A DNA stretch of 64,000 nt from Anoplolepis gracilipes (Eukaryota > Arthropoda > Insecta > Hymenoptera > Formicidae): contig NW_027328667.1 of NCBI RefSeq assembly GCF_047496725.1, positions 1,582,001 through 1,646,000 on the forward strand, given 5' to 3'. The notes below the pieces were generated by a model, which saw only the letters and a program-made list of their open reading frames with translations, did no database searches and had not been told where the DNA came from. The first letter of the stretch is position 1. Every line of letters starts with the position of its first letter. Shown here one piece after another: positions 41,027 to 53,240 of this stretch. Made by a program: the position numbers and the translations under genes.

Positions 41027-41735
41027 GGATTATTTAAACAAATTTAATTTATATCAGCACAATGATGTAATTAATGCGACTGGTAACCTGTTGAGCCTGG
41101 TCTTTTCAAACTTGAATAATGTAAAGGTTCAACTTATGGAGGAACCGTTGATAAAACCTCCGATCGCTACCATCCGCTCATTATTATAACCGTGCTTTTA
41201 AAGAATAATGTTTCCAGTGAGAATAATACTATATGAAAGTATAACTTTAAGCGTGCGGATTAATTAATACTTATCTATCCTACGCCATCAAAGACAATGA
41301 CTTGATTAATCGAGATGTCAATGAAGCTGTAAATTTTTTATATCAACATATAAATTATGCCTTGGAAACACTTGTACCTAAATATCCGGTGCGTAGGTCC
41401 TCATTTCCGATCTGGTTTACTAAAGAATTAATATCGGTAGTTAAAGATAAATAATAAACTCTTGGCTCATTCACGTTTTAGAAGTCCTACGCATATTCGG
41501 ATTATATCGAATTCTCTCAGTTAAGAGCAAGGTGTAAAGCCCTATCATTAAAATGTTTCAATGACTATACACTGAGGTCGGAAATGGCCATTAAAGACAA
41601 TGTCAACATATTTTTGGAATTTTGTGAATTCTATTAGGCGTAAAAATGCCGTGCCCAGCTATATCTCTCATAATAATTCTTATACAGACAGTAATATGGA
41701 TATTGCAAATCTATTTGCTGATTACTTTCAATCAG
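41027..41735 (+). pseudogene. LINE-A ORF2, middle part
   Basis: In broken frames it encodes a region between endonuclease and reverse transcriptase: SYPTPSKTM-like, FPIWFTKELI, WNFVNSIRRKNAVPSYIS and DIANLFADYFQS. The last block continues across LINE-C at 44,081. Several stops are present. Confidence 0.8.
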
Positions 41736-42045
41736 ATAGATAGATAGATAGATAAAATTTATTTGAATCCCCTTGGGGTTTTCAACTCATACATCATGAT
41801 GTTTTCCGGGGACCATCAAAGCCCTTACATCCTCCTCCTTCTTTCCTCTTCTCAAACATATTTACAAATATACCAGTTACAAACATACAATTTTACCCAT
41901 GTTCTTCTTTTTGTATCCCCATTACATTCTCTTGTTACCCATCCTCTTTCCTCTTTCCCTTCTCCGCGAGCCTGGCCATTATGCGACCTTACAAATTGTT
42001 CCCCAACTCCCTCCCTCACGACTCCTCCTTTCCTCTCCCTTTTCT

Positions 42046-42111
<66 letters not shown>

Positions 42112-42669
42112 CTTTCTTCCTGCTTCCCTTCTCCTTCTCTCATCTTTCTCTGGCTCCCCTCTGTTCCCTCCGCCCTTTCACCTCTGATCCTTTGTCTTCT
42201 CTTCCTTCTTCTCCCTTCTTTCCTCTCTCTCCGCCCATTTCTCCTTTGGCGCTTTATCTTTTCTCCCTTTCTGCTCCCCTTCTGCTCTCTCCGCGCTCTT
42301 ACACTATACATTTTTTCTTACACTATACTACGTTCCTCTACTCTCACTTTCTCACTCTCACTCTCACTCTCTCTCTCTTTCCCCTTCTCTCTTCTCTCTC
42401 TCTCTCTCTTCTCTATACCCCTTACAACTCCTTCCTACTCTTTCTTAATAATACACCTATACTACATATGCACTGTTTACCTGCTTACACCCCTAACACT
42501 ATCCCTACATCTCTATCCGCCCCCTCCCTTATCCGATACAGTATCACCCTCCCCTTTTCTTCCCGCACCTGTCCATTGTGTGACCCGTCTCATGCACCTC
42601 CTCTCCCTTCGTTTACATTCCTCCACTCTCACTCTCTCATCCTCATTCTCACACTCTCTCTCTTTCCCT

Positions 42670-42707
<38 letters not shown>

Positions 42708-44070
42708 TTCTCTCTCTTCTTCTCCTATTCCTCTTTTCCGCTTCTTCATCTTCTCCTCTTCCTCTCTCCTTCCTTCTTTCCTCTTCCCCTCTCTCCTTCT
42801 TTTTTCCTTTCTTCCTGCTTCTCCCCTCCTCTTTCTCCTCTCTCCTCGCTCTACTTGTGCTCTCAACTCGCTCCTCTTCGTTCTTCATCTCTTCCCCGCT
42901 TTCCGTTCCAACTCCTCACCACCTGCATCTCCAAAATGCACCTGTCATTTCCTATCCATTGATATCTCGACGAACTCCTTTATAACGAACCACCCTCTTC
43001 TCCACTCGCTTTGAAACACTATCTCACGATCCCCTTTATCGATGACATCTGCCCTCTTCTTCACTCGCTTTTGAACACTCTTCTCCCCCTCTCTCCTCCT
43101 TCTTACTTCCTCTTCTCTCTTCCCCTTGCCACTCCACTCTTCTTCTTTCCTCTTTTGCCTCCATCCTTCTCTTCCACTTCCTGCTTCCTCGACTTTTCTT
43201 CCACTTCCCTTTCTTCCCCGTATGTTTTTCGATATTCTTCCACCTCTCCCTCCTCTTCCCCTTCACCACTGTTAACAACTCTCTATATATCCTTTTATCT
43301 CCTTCACTTCTTCTTTAACTGTTTCACTTCCTCTATCTTTTCTCTTCCTTTCCTCTTCCTTTTCACTACCCTTCTCCTTCTGCACCGCTCTGTTTCTTAA
43401 CCTCCTGTCACCCGCTCACCTTTTTCTTGACCTGCTTCCACCGCCACACGTGTCTATTGCTTATACTGTCTTCCGTCTCGAATTGATCTCATCATGCTTT
43501 CCGCCATCCTATCGATCTCTCGATCTTTCCTCCTCGTGCTGTATGCTCCGACACATTCCTCCTGCCATCTATCGTTGTCTCCTTATAACTCCTTCTCTCC
43601 GTTGCCTTGCGCCTGCTCACCGTCACCGCGATCTTACCACGTTTCACCATCCTCTTCTTTCCCTTCCTCTCTCCTCTCCACCCTCATCGCTCACTCCACC
43701 TTTTCACTCCTGTTCTTTTCCTTTCTTTCATTTCCGCATCTTCCTCTTCCTCCGCTGTCTTCTCTCCCCCTGCTACTCCTTCCTCTCCTTCCTCCTTGCT
43801 TCCTCTATGCCTCGCTTCCTCGTCTTCTTTCTCACTGTCCCATTCTCTCTATCATCTTCTGTCTTTTCACTCCCGTTTTCATTCCCTCATATTCTTCCTT
43901 CTAGACCTGCCCTCCGCTTCACTCTACTTTCCCACCTTCTACCTGTCCTCCGCTCTCCCATCCATCCTCACTTTCACCTCCTGATCACTTTTTTCCTTTT
44001 ATAAACCTCTTCCACCTTCTCTATCCTTTCTCTCAACTTCTCTCCACCCGCCATCTTTCCAACTCTCTAC
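41736..44070 (-). mobile_element. LINE-C, degenerate LINE of the LINE-B family
   Basis: Read on the minus strand it is purine-rich and ends CCCCAAGGGGATTCAAATAA followed by (TATC)n, like the LINE-B 3' end AACCCCAAGGGGAACAATAA plus (TAC)n. It is flanked by TTTCAATCAG (41,726-41,735) and TTTGAATCAG (44,071-44,080). Extended CT/GA runs at 42,045-42,105 and 42,660-42,710 have expanded inside it. No intact RT motif is visible, so this is a highly decayed copy; the long plus-strand SLSLSL ORFs are artefacts. Confidence 0.7.
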
Positions 44071-44080
44071 TTTGAATCAG

Positions 44081-45788
44081 TTTTTACTACAAATATTGTT
44101 GGATCACATGTGTACGTACGTAGGCACGACGTTGATATTTTGAATCTAAATATCATAATAGATGAGGTTTATAAATCAATAGATAACCTAAATATGTGAT
44201 CTGGATTGGTAACGGATAATATTCTGCCGATATTTATCAAATCATGTAAATTTATTATGGCAAGGATATTATGGTTATATTTTAACAAATCTTTGCAATG
44301 TGGAATTTTTCCAGAATCGTGGAAAATATGTATTGTAACTCCCATTTTTGAAAGCGGCGACAAGTCCACCATGACTACAGACCAATATGTAAACAAAACC
44401 TAATGCCGAAGATCTTTGAAAATATTGTTACCACAATTATCCGCATTACTTAAAAATGTAATTATTAGTGAGGAATACGGTTTTATGGCGGGTAGATCGG
44501 TTACATCGAATCTTCTTTTGTATCACGATTATGTAGTCACAGAAACTGAGGGCGGTTGTCAAGTGGATGCTGTATATACTGATTTCAGAAAAGCGTTCGA
44601 CAGCGTGAATCATACTCTTCTCATAAAAAAACTGCAAGCCTTTGATGGTGCCCTTCTATCATGGATGACAAGTTTTGTAACAGACAGATTTCAAATTGTA
44701 AGATTTAATGGTGCTGTCTCTAGGAAAATAAAGGTTCTATCTGGTGTACCTCAGGGCTCTCATCTGGGACCCTTATTATTTATTTATTAACGACATCAAA
44801 GAAGTAATAAAGGTTGCTAATTTTCTACTATACGCCGATGATTTAAAGATTTTTTACAGAGTGAGAAACTTGAACGATGCCTATTGCTTGCAACAAGATC
44901 TTAATAACTTAAATTCTTGGTCAAAAGTAAATAATTTATACTTTAACCTCTCGAAATGCTATGTGATCCACTTCTCAAAAAAGAAACAAAATATTTCTTT
45001 TGATTATCTGCTGGACGGAACCGCTCTCAGGGTTGTTGATTCCATGACTTGGGCGTAATTTTTTGCTCTAATTAGACCTTCGGTGAGCACATTAATATGA
45101 TATTGGGCAAAGCTTACAAAATACTTAGCTTTCTACTCCGTATAATTATTTTAAGAATGTAAATACTCTTAAGTTACTGTATTGCTCACTAATAAGACAC
45201 AACTTGAATACGCATCTGCAGTATGGTCTCCTTATCAGCAGGTTCACTGCTTGCGACTAGAGCGAATACAGCATCGTTTCCTACGTAAAATCTGTTATTT
45301 CCGGGGTGTGCCGATGGGGCCCTTGGATCATAATTATGACAATGTAATGAAGAATCTAAAACTATTACCATTAATTAATAGAAGAATTAACTATGATTTA
45401 ATATTTATGTATAAACTTCTGAATGGAATCATTGATTGTCCGGAGATACTGCAAAAAAATTAACCTACATGTTCTGGCGAGACCACACAGAAATAACATT
45501 ATTTTCCATGAGGAATCCCACCGCACGTCCTACAAGAAATTTAAATCTTTAAATAGATTCTGCTCACTCGGTACATTCTCGCATGAACTTGATTTCTTCT
45601 GCCCATACCTTAATACCTTTCAAATCTATGTTAAGAAATCTACCAATTTAAATGTTGCTCGTAATTCAGGGCAATGTGGTTCAATTCTATGTAAAGATTT
45701 TCTGCCGACTCTAATCCATTGTAATTTTGTGGCGACAAGCGTTACTTACTTATTATTTATATTTGTGAATCTTATTTATGCTGTTTGA
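44081..45788 (+). pseudogene. LINE-A reverse transcriptase and C-terminus
   Basis: RT blocks in order: FIKSCKFIMARILWLYFNKS, SGIF-like FPESWKICIVTPIFESGDK, EYGFMAGRSVTSNLLLYHD, VYTDFRKAFDSVNHTLLIKK, LSGVPQGSHLGPLLF and the catalytic LLYADDLKIFY near 44,830. The thumb region follows (NKTQLEYASAVWSPYQ, RIQHRFLRKI). Frameshifts occur near 44,400, 44,788, 45,055 and 45,180. The protein primes reverse transcription of LINE RNA at nicked DNA. Confidence 0.92.
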
Positions 45789-45906
45789 TTTGTTTATTCT
45801 TTCTTTATTTCTTAGTTATATATAGTCTATTATGTTGTTTATTCTTTATTCTTTACTTATATTTTGTCTACTATGCAAATTTGCATTCTGTATCAGAGGG
45901 ACTTTT

Positions 45907-46021
45907 GTTTCCTGTAAATGAATGAATGAATGAGTGAGTGAGTGAGTGAATGAATGAATGAATGAATGAATCAATAAATAAATGAATGAATCAATAAATA
46001 AACGAATGAATTAATGATTAA

Positions 46022-46052
<31 letters not shown>

Positions 46053-46055
46053 ACC
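45907..46055 (+). repeat. LINE-A microsatellite tail
   Basis: (TGAA)n, (TGAG)n and (TAAA)n repeats end the LINE. The Harbinger inverted repeat starts immediately after. Confidence 0.8.
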
Positions 46056-46317
46056 TTTAAAGGTCGATTCAGACTATACGACACGTATCGATAACGATAC
46101 GTACCGGCATCGGCACGACAAAACATTATACAATGCAATTTTTATGTAACTGTTCACATTATCCAGTACAAACCTTCACGTTTCGTCAACGGAACGTTCC
46201 GTCGACCGACATTCTCGTAAAGAATGTTTTGATGGTACGTGTCGGTGATGTTCCGATGCTCGTCTGTCAGTGTGAATCAAAAACGGAGAAAACGTACGAG
46301 AACGGACACAGTAAAAG

Positions 46318-46447
46318 ATGGATCAAGAAAAATTAATAGAAATTGTTAAGTTCCATGAACCTTTATATGTAATGAATCATGTGAAATATAGTGATACCGT
46401 GTATAAAGAAAATGTTTGGAGAATTGCAAAGGATATGAACCAGCCAG
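46318..46447 (+). CDS. MADF-domain protein of Harbinger, exon 1
   Basis: It starts ATG at 46,318: KLIEIVKFHEPLYVMNHVKY, then VYKENVWRIAKDMNQP. This is the first half of a MADF (Myb/SANT-like) DNA-binding domain. It ends at a donor AG-GTAAGAT. The second half (VCKKTWTNLRNSFRRALKK) lies at 57,764, with the Gypsy element and the minus-strand transposase exon in between. In Harbinger elements this protein helps carry the transposase to DNA ends. Confidence 0.8.
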
Positions 46448-46487
46448 GTAAGATAAATAATTTATTTCATATATATATTTATGGTTA

Positions 46488-47267
46488 TGTTATAGCCCCA
46501 GAAAAGGCTACAGATTTAATGAATATATACATATAATATATATATACATATAATTATATTGATGCAGGAATGCATCGCGAGCGAAGCGATAATCGCGCGA
46601 GCCGCTGACGCAGCGAGCCACGCGCGCCCGAGACCGAGCGCGAACACGAAACCGGAAAGGTGTCACCGAATTGCTAAAAGTACAAGCGAGGAAATTCGAC
46701 TTTGAACTTCCTCGCCTGCACTAAAACGCGAATTCAGCAACATAACCATATTTGGTCATGTTGCTAAGGGACTCCCTCCAAAAAACCATGCAGTTCGGAG
46801 GGAAGCTCAGCACCCGCCGCGATGAAACGACGGGCAGTCGTTGATCAGATCCAAAAGAGGAATAATCGTCACGGGCAGTCGTTGATTAGAATCTAACGAG
46901 TAATAATCGTCACGGGCAGCTGTTAACCAGATTCAACAGAGTCACACACGAATGACTAAGAGATATACGCGCGCCTGAGATAAGTCGACGCGTATCAGAC
47001 TACCCGTGCGACAGAGCGTACGAGAGATACCGCTCTCTCACTTCAACCGATATCAAACGCGAGTGACATAACGTTCGCTGGGAGCAGTGACAAAATACCA
47101 ACCCATTGAGTCTATCTAACTGTTATTTATTACAATAAAAGGAAGAAGCAAACACATATAAAAACAAGAACTTTATTAAAATAAATAGAGGCCACTGCCC
47201 GCCGTATCCCCGGCCTTCCCTGCACGAATCCCGAAAAAACCCTGTGCCCCCTCACGGAGGCACAACA
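46488..47267 (+). repeat. Gypsy left LTR
   Basis: 780 bp, TG...CA. It contains GC-rich blocks (CGCGAGCGAAGCGATAATCG) and a repeated CACGGGCAG unit with spacing of about 45-50 bases. Confidence 0.95.
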
Positions 47268-47270
47268 ATC

Positions 47271-47288
47271 TGGTGGCAGCGGTGGGAT
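47271..47288 (+). promoter_or_regulatory. Primer-binding site, tRNA-Leu type
   Basis: TGGTGGCAGCGGTGGGAT lies three bases after the LTR and is complementary to the 3' end of a tRNA ending ATCCCACCGCTGCCA-CCA, which I recall as insect tRNA-Leu(UAG). Confidence 0.75.
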
Positions 47289-47625
47289 CCAGGGAACACC
47301 CCCGGTGGATGTCAAGGAGTTGGCACCCCGACCGTCGTGCAAGACCTGCAATAAAATACAAAGTGCGTAAACAGGCAGGCACGTTAGAAAGTTAGCAAAC
47401 ACTGACGGACATCAAGAAGCCAAGAAAAAACTACATGCAGAGCAGACGACTACGGACCACGAATAAACAGAGCATCGCAGAATTGGAGCAAGGACGCGAG
47501 CCGCCAAGCAGCCCGACCTACGACAACTCCATCGACGACGCATCGCCGCCGGAACGCGACCGCCAGCCTTATCAGCCGCCGAGCGAAGGACGCAACGTCA
47601 GCGAAAACCGAGACAGCGAGCGAAT

Positions 47626-47645
47626 ATGCGAGTGATACTACTACT
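47626..47645 (+). CDS. Short env leader exon with splice donor
   Basis: An ATG at 47,626 is followed by six codons rich in Val/Ile/Leu and a donor GTAAGT at 47,646. Spliced to the acceptor at 53,241-53,242, the frame enters the hydrophobic start of the env exon and would provide a signal peptide. Errantivirus env is known to be made from a spliced subgenomic RNA, so this is a consistent reading. Confidence 0.6.
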
Positions 47646-47685
47646 GTAAGTCCGAACCAAATTAATTTTAATTAAATTTGCGTGA

Positions 47686-49512
47686 ATGTCGGAAGGAAGA
47701 AACTTACCGAAACCGATAGCAAATAAGTCGTGGTTGCTTAGCGAACGAGCAAATCGAGCTATAAAATATTGCGAATTAAGTCCCGCGAGTGTAGCCGTAG
47801 AAGCGCTCCGAGACATACGCGATAGTGTCCGACAGAACCTCGAAACTCGATACTCGAGTGATAGCGACACAGAGCTACCGAGCAATGTTATAACAGAACG
47901 CGAATTTCCATTTACGAGTTTCGACGCGAGTCTTGTTGAAAATAATCCGACTGACCCCACTGACGATTTACACGACTCAACCAGACAAACGAGACCGTAT
48001 CTTAGTCGAACTCCAAGCCAGGTATCACTCCGGCGAGAATTTTCATTGACATCTTACGAGAGCGAGATTTTTGATCCCGAAGAAATCTACGCACAAACGC
48101 GCGAGATGGCAGAAGCTCAAAATCCCCGCGCGTCTACGTCCGCAAACGTGTCTAATGACGCGGTAGACGAGATCGCACGATTGCGACGAACAATTAATCA
48201 ACCGATACAACCGCGAGAAGAATCGACAAATGACTCTACGTCCGCAATGTTAAGAGAAATGCGCTACGCAATACAATTCTTAACAGAGCAAGTAGCTCAA
48301 CTACAGCAACGCGATCAAAATACAAGCCATCGAGAAGAACTTTCCGAAAGCATATATTACGGACGGACCAATCGCGACGTTAGAAACCGACGTAGTATGG
48401 CACCCAATTTCCTGACGTTAAAGGAAGCGAGACAAATGATTCCGGAATTTGACGGAATGTCGCGACACAAGTTGCAAGATTTTTTGAATTCATGCACATA
48501 CGCAATACAAAATACAAATCCGGCAGACGAAGAATCTCTTATGCAGACGATATTATATACAAAGTTACGCGGAAGAGCGCGACAAGATTTTGAAACGCGC
48601 GATATACGCACTTTCGATGAATTTCGGACGCAACTCGAAGCTTGTTATCAAATGAAACAAAGCACGACACACTTGCAAGTCGAATTTAATTCATTAAAGC
48701 AAAAAACAAGCGAAACCGCCTACGCGTTTGGACAGCGAGTCGATCTAGTAGCTATGAAATTATATGACTCTATGACCGAAGGAAAAGAGCATACTCTAGA
48801 ACAAAAACGCACGATTCAGCAAACTATCAGAGACCAAGCGTTAATTAATTATCAAATCGGACTACGCGACGACTTGAAAGTACTCGTATGGTTACAACGC
48901 TTCTCGACATTGCAAGAGGCGATAAACGGCGCGAGCTCGGAAGAAAAACTTATCAAGCTGATGGGAGCGAGAACAAACAGTTATCAAAATAAAAATAAAC
49001 TCGACTCGAATTACTCGCGACCGCCTCGAGATACTAATGCAATATGTTTTAAATGCGGCAAGATAGGACATTATGGACGAGATTGTCGAATGAGCAGATA
49101 CGCTCTGCCGAAACCCGAAAGACCACGCGTCAATGTGGTAGAAAAATTTTGCAAGTATTGTAAAAAGCGCGGACATAATCGCGACGAGTGTTGGTCTTTA
49201 AACGGCCGACCGCAAGGAAAACCACAGGATCGAAAAAACCCGAATAATGCGAATAAATCGAGCGATATTCAAAATAATTCAAAAGGAACGCGTTATAAGA
49301 CGCGAGGAAAGAGTTCCGACTCCGAGCGTAGTAACGACGAAGAAGAAAGAAGCGATAGCAAGGCAAAGCGCGCGCTGGAATATCAGGTGACACACGTACG
49401 ACAGACGCGAGATAAACAAGGACTCGACGTCGTAACGATGCCCATACGCGAAACGAAGACAGGGCGCATAAACATGCTATACGATTCGATTTTGGTGCGA
49501 CCATATCACTAA
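47686..49512 (+). CDS. gag: Gypsy Gag polyprotein
   Basis: 608 residues, uninterrupted, ATG at 47,686 just after the splice donor. The N-terminal third is Ser/Glu-rich. A retrotransposon-gag capsid-like region lies around residues 245-430 (REARQMIPEFDGMSRHKLQD, RGRARQDFETRDI, QTIRDQALINYQIGLRDD). Two CCHC zinc knuckles follow, CFKCGKIGHYGRDC near residue 453 and CKYCKKRGHNRDEC near 488, then a basic/acidic tail. The last residues read into the protease region and the frame ends after YDSILVRPYH. Protease-pol continues in another frame, implying frameshifting. It forms the particle and binds RNA. Confidence 0.93.
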   Translation: MSEGRNLPKPIANKSWLLSERANRAIKYCELSPASVAVEALRDIRDSVRQNLETRYSSDSDTELPSNVITEREFPFTSFDASLVENNPTDPTDDLHDSTRQTRPYLSRTPSQVSLRREFSLTSYESEIFDPEEIYAQTREMAEAQNPRASTSANVSNDAVDEIARLRRTINQPIQPREESTNDSTSAMLREMRYAIQFLTEQVAQLQQRDQNTSHREELSESIYYGRTNRDVRNRRSMAPNFLTLKEARQMIPEFDGMSRHKLQDFLNSCTYAIQNTNPADEESLMQTILYTKLRGRARQDFETRDIRTFDEFRTQLEACYQMKQSTTHLQVEFNSLKQKTSETAYAFGQRVDLVAMKLYDSMTEGKEHTLEQKRTIQQTIRDQALINYQIGLRDDLKVLVWLQRFSTLQEAINGASSEEKLIKLMGARTNSYQNKNKLDSNYSRPPRDTNAICFKCGKIGHYGRDCRMSRYALPKPERPRVNVVEKFCKYCKKRGHNRDECWSLNGRPQGKPQDRKNPNNANKSSDIQNNSKGTRYKTRGKSSDSERSNDEEERSDSKAKRALEYQVTHVRQTRDKQGLDVVTMPIRETKTGRINMLYDSILVRPYH

Positions 49513-52500
49513 TAAAAGTAAAGCATTTAAAAGGCGAAACATTGATATACAATAAAAAATTAGCGTTAATAGGAATAACCGGACACAAAGTATATACAAT
49601 AGGGAAGATGCATGCAACAATTAATCTAACCGGACAAGACATTAAACATGCAATTTACGTAGTAAAAGACGACTTTCCCATGGAATACGACGGGATACTA
49701 GGAATCGATTTCCTAAGGAAGCAAAAGGTATCCTGCGATTACAAAAATAAAGAGTTAAAAATCGGTACGGATGTACTCAAGATGCAACCATATACTAAAA
49801 TTATCTTGAAACCACGCAGTGAAACCATCGTGCAAGCCGCGACTAATCGAAACGAAACGGGAATAGTACGCGCGAAAGAAACAGCCCCTGGAATATATAT
49901 AGGAAGATGTCTGGTAGAACCGAAAAACTTTCTCTGCCCAATCAGCGTTATTAACAGAACAGACGAGACTATTGAGATACGTACACCTGTTGTAACTATA
50001 GACGACATCGATAAAGATAACCTGCACGGTATCTATACAATAGCTGTGGGGACAGACGATAAAAATACCCCACGTAACGAGCGCATCTGACAATTGTTGC
50101 GAACACAGCATCTCAACTCTGAAGAACGACAGGCACTCTCAAGGATATGTGATGAATATAGCGACATATTTCACCTGAATGGAGAACCACTGTCGTGCAT
50201 TGCGACGGTAGCACACGAGATAAATACGCGCATAGACGCCTCAACGGTAAATGTAAGACCGTATCGCCTTCCGGAGAAACATAAGACGGAAGTAAATAAA
50301 CAAGTGCAACAAATGTTGGAAGACGGAATAATTCGTACCAGCGCGAGTCAATGGAATGCTCCGCTATTAGTAGTACCAAAAAAGACCGACGTATTAGGTA
50401 AACCGAAACTTCGAATAGTTATAGACTTTCGAAAGCTCAATGACTTGACGATCGGCGATTCCTTCCCTCTGCCTAATATTACGGATATACTGGACCAGCT
50501 GGGAAACGCAAAATACTTCACAACATTAGATCTAGCATCTGGATATCATTAAATATCAATGGCCGAAAAGGACAAGCCTAAAACTGCCTTTTCAACTCCG
50601 TATGGACATTACGAGTTCAACCGAATGCCCTTTGGATTGAAAAACGCACCGGCGACATTTCAGAGATTAATGAACTCTGTATTGACAGGAATACAAGGAC
50701 TCAAATGCCTGGTCTATCTAGACGACATCGTCATTTACGGAGCAAGCTTCGAAGATCATAACAAGCGACTCAAGGAAGTGCTGCAACGACTTCAAACTAA
50801 TAATTTAAAATTACAGCCGGATAAATGCGAATTCCTACGCAAAGAAGTAATGTACCTGGGCCATATAATATCAGAACATGGAATATCTCCTGACCCGTCT
50901 AAACTAACAGCGGTAAGAGATTTCCCGACGCCAAAAAAGGTGAAAGATATCCAATCATTTATAGGTCTAGCCGGTTACTATCGAAGATTTATAGAAGATT
51001 TCTCGAAAATAGCTAAACCATTAACGAAACTGACAAAGAAAACCGAAAAATTTGTGTGGACCGCAGAGCAACAAAATGCTTTCGAAGTACTTAAAAATAA
51101 ATTAATAACGGCACCCGTATTAAAATATCCAGATTTCGCTGAACAATTTAATATAACTACAGACGCATCCGACTACGCGATCGGAGCGGTCTTATCGCAA
51201 GGAAAGATAGGCAGCGACCGACCGATAGCTTACGCCAGCCGAGTACTGAACCGCGCGGAACAAAACTATAGCACTACCGAAAAGGAACTATTAGCTATTG
51301 TATGGGCTGTAAAGCATTTCAGACCCTACGTGTACGGAACACAATTTAAGGTCATTACAGATCACAAACCTCTAATATGGTTATTTAACGTGAACGATCC
51401 AGGATCACGATTAATTCGATGGCGAATAAAATTAGAAGAGTACGATTATGAGATAATACATAAGGCCGGACGTGCGAACGCGAACGCCGATGCGCTAAGC
51501 CGCAACGTAACGCGAGACGACGACGAGCAAGAGAGAGAAAAGATCCTCACCACCAAAGACGAAGAGATGGATGATATCAGCAGCGAAGAAAGAGATAAAG
51601 AAGAGGACGAGAAAGATAGCAACGATGCGACACGTGCCTATAGCGCAGATGAAAAGAAACAAATATTATATGAATATCATGATGCACCCACAGGAGGACA
51701 CCAAGGTATCGAGAGGACGATAAACAGAATTCGCCTCACGCACAATTGGACCGGATTAACGAAAGACGTCGATCGATACATTAAAAAATGTAACACTTGC
51801 CAAAAAAATAAATTATCGCGACGATTTAAAGCACCCCTCGTTATCACCGATACACCGAGTAAACCGTTCGAAAAATGTGCATTAGATATAATCGGTCCAT
51901 TAACGATAACTAATACTGGAAATAAATACTTACTAATTTTTCAAGATAGTTTGACAAAATTTAGTAAAGCAATACCGATACCAAATCAAGAAGCGAACAC
52001 TGTGAGTAAAGAATTTACCACAAAAATAATTTTAGAATACGGAATACCGGAAAAAATTTTAACCGATCAAGGCACAAATTTTTTAAGCGAAATATTTAAA
52101 AATACGTGTAAATTATTAAAAATAAATAAAATTCAGACGACCGCGTATCATCCTGAAAGTAACGGCGCGTTAGAACGATCGCACAGAACATTAACAGAAT
52201 ATCTACGACATTATATTAATAATGATCAGACTGACTGGGACGAATGGATTCCGTTCGCGATGTTCACCTACAACACTACGCCACATACAGCTACAGGATA
52301 CACGCCCTTCGAGCTAGTATACGGACACCAAGCCGAAATACCGACAGCATTAACGAAACCACCACAACCGACATACAACTATGACGATTACGCGCAAGAG
52401 CTAAAAGAAAGACTACGCGCCACGAATCAAGTTGCAAAAGATAATCTCACAGAGAAAAAACTGAAATCAAAGGAACACTACGATCGAACCGCAAAAGAAA

Positions 52501-52697
52501 CAAAGTTCAAAATCGGCGATAAAGTACTCATTTACGATGAAACGCTACGACGCGGAAGATCGAAAAAACTCGAATCTCTATGGATCGGACCGTACATAAT
52601 AATCGAAAAGCACTCGAATATCAACTACACGTTAAAGAAAGGAAGGAAAAGCACCCGCTTACACGTAAACAAGCTTAAGCCATATATAGAAAACTAG
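49479..52697 (+). pseudogene. pol: Gypsy Pol: protease, RT, RNase H, integrase
   Basis: One long frame with two nonsense codons: TGA at 50,088 and TAA at 50,550 (after LDLASGYH). The protease segment carries DFGA where DSGA/DTGA is expected, then ISLIKVKHL and GILGIDFL. RT motifs are VIDFRKLNDLTI, LDLASGYH, FNRMPFGLKNAPATFQ and YLDD at 50,715-50,726. RNase H has TDASDYAIGAVLSQG and ITDHKPL. Integrase has an HHCC finger (GGHQGIERT...CNTCQ), DIIGPL, DQGTNF, the Glu in GALERSHRTLTEYLR, and a C-terminal GPY motif (LWIGPYII). Both stops could come from single C-to-T changes. Confidence 0.93.
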
Positions 52698-52709
52698 TAC
52701 TCACCTTCT

Positions 52710-53078
52710 TCAAGGATCCGTGTCCTCCTCCTTCTCCCCCCGGCGACATCTCAACTCGAAAAAGTCGAACTGGTCGTGGACCTTCCTCAGCTCCACGCGG
52801 ACGGGATGCATTAGGTCCAGGGCGGGCACCACTGCCCGCACAAACCTCACACCCGGCACCGAGAACGTAACGCGGAGGGACAAAGTACCCCCCGCGACCC
52901 GGGAACTTCGGAGAACGGCGCTCCGCGCCCGTACTACGGGGTCCACCGGAGGCGGTAGACCCACAACCGGTAGGCGACCCCTAAAACAATCGCGGCAGAT
53001 ATCGGGATGAATACCATCCCGATATCCATCGCACTGGCGACAAATCGGCAGGCTCCATTGGAGCAAAAATCGCAGCAT
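52710..53078 (-). CDS. Antisense GC-rich ORF between pol and env
   Basis: 122 residues, ATG at 53,078, on the strand opposite to all other genes of the element. It is visibly GC-rich while flanking pol and env are A-rich. The N-terminus has two CxxC pairs, ICRQC and ICRDC, 12 residues apart, like a small zinc ribbon; the rest is Val/Arg/Pro-rich (VVPALDLMHPVRVELRKVHD). A shorter plus-strand frame overlaps it. It could be a genuine antisense accessory gene, a captured sequence, or a fortuitous ORF. Confidence 0.45.
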   Translation of the reverse strand: MLRFLLQWSLPICRQCDGYRDGIHPDICRDCFRGRLPVVGLPPPVDPVVRARSAVLRSSRVAGGTLSLRVTFSVPGVRFVRAVVPALDLMHPVRVELRKVHDQFDFFELRCRRGEKEEDTDP

Positions 53079-53240
53079 CTTAAAGATCTACCTCAACCAA
53101 AAGTCGTTGAGAGACTAAACCAACATTATAATATTACCGGTGTATCACCCACTGGATTAGCGCGAACCCCGCGAAGTCAGAGAAGGCGAGCGACACCCAA
53201 GAGATAAAATATAATAAAATGAAATATAATATGATATTAC

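Larger units (their letters stand above)
11019..46055 (+). mobile_element. LINE-A, a PHD-type ORF1/APE LINE split into three pieces
   Basis: The pieces are 11,019-12,575 (ORF1 and endonuclease), 41,027-41,735 (linker to early RT) and 44,081-46,055 (RT to 3' tail). Together they make about 4.2 kb, the size of a complete element. The interruptions are a gag-only retroposon (15-bp duplication GGCGAACA-ATTAAT with one mismatch) and LINE-C (10-bp duplication TTTCAATCAG/TTTGAATCAG). The 3' end carries a (TGAA)n/(TAAA)n microsatellite tail. The family resembles the CR1/L2/Jockey group; I cannot fix the clade by eye. Confidence 0.85.

Noticed and set aside
41763..44004. Plus-strand ORFs of up to 399 residues (SLSLSL-type)
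   Set aside because: They arise from CT-rich DNA, the reverse complement of LINE-C; low complexity and no domain.
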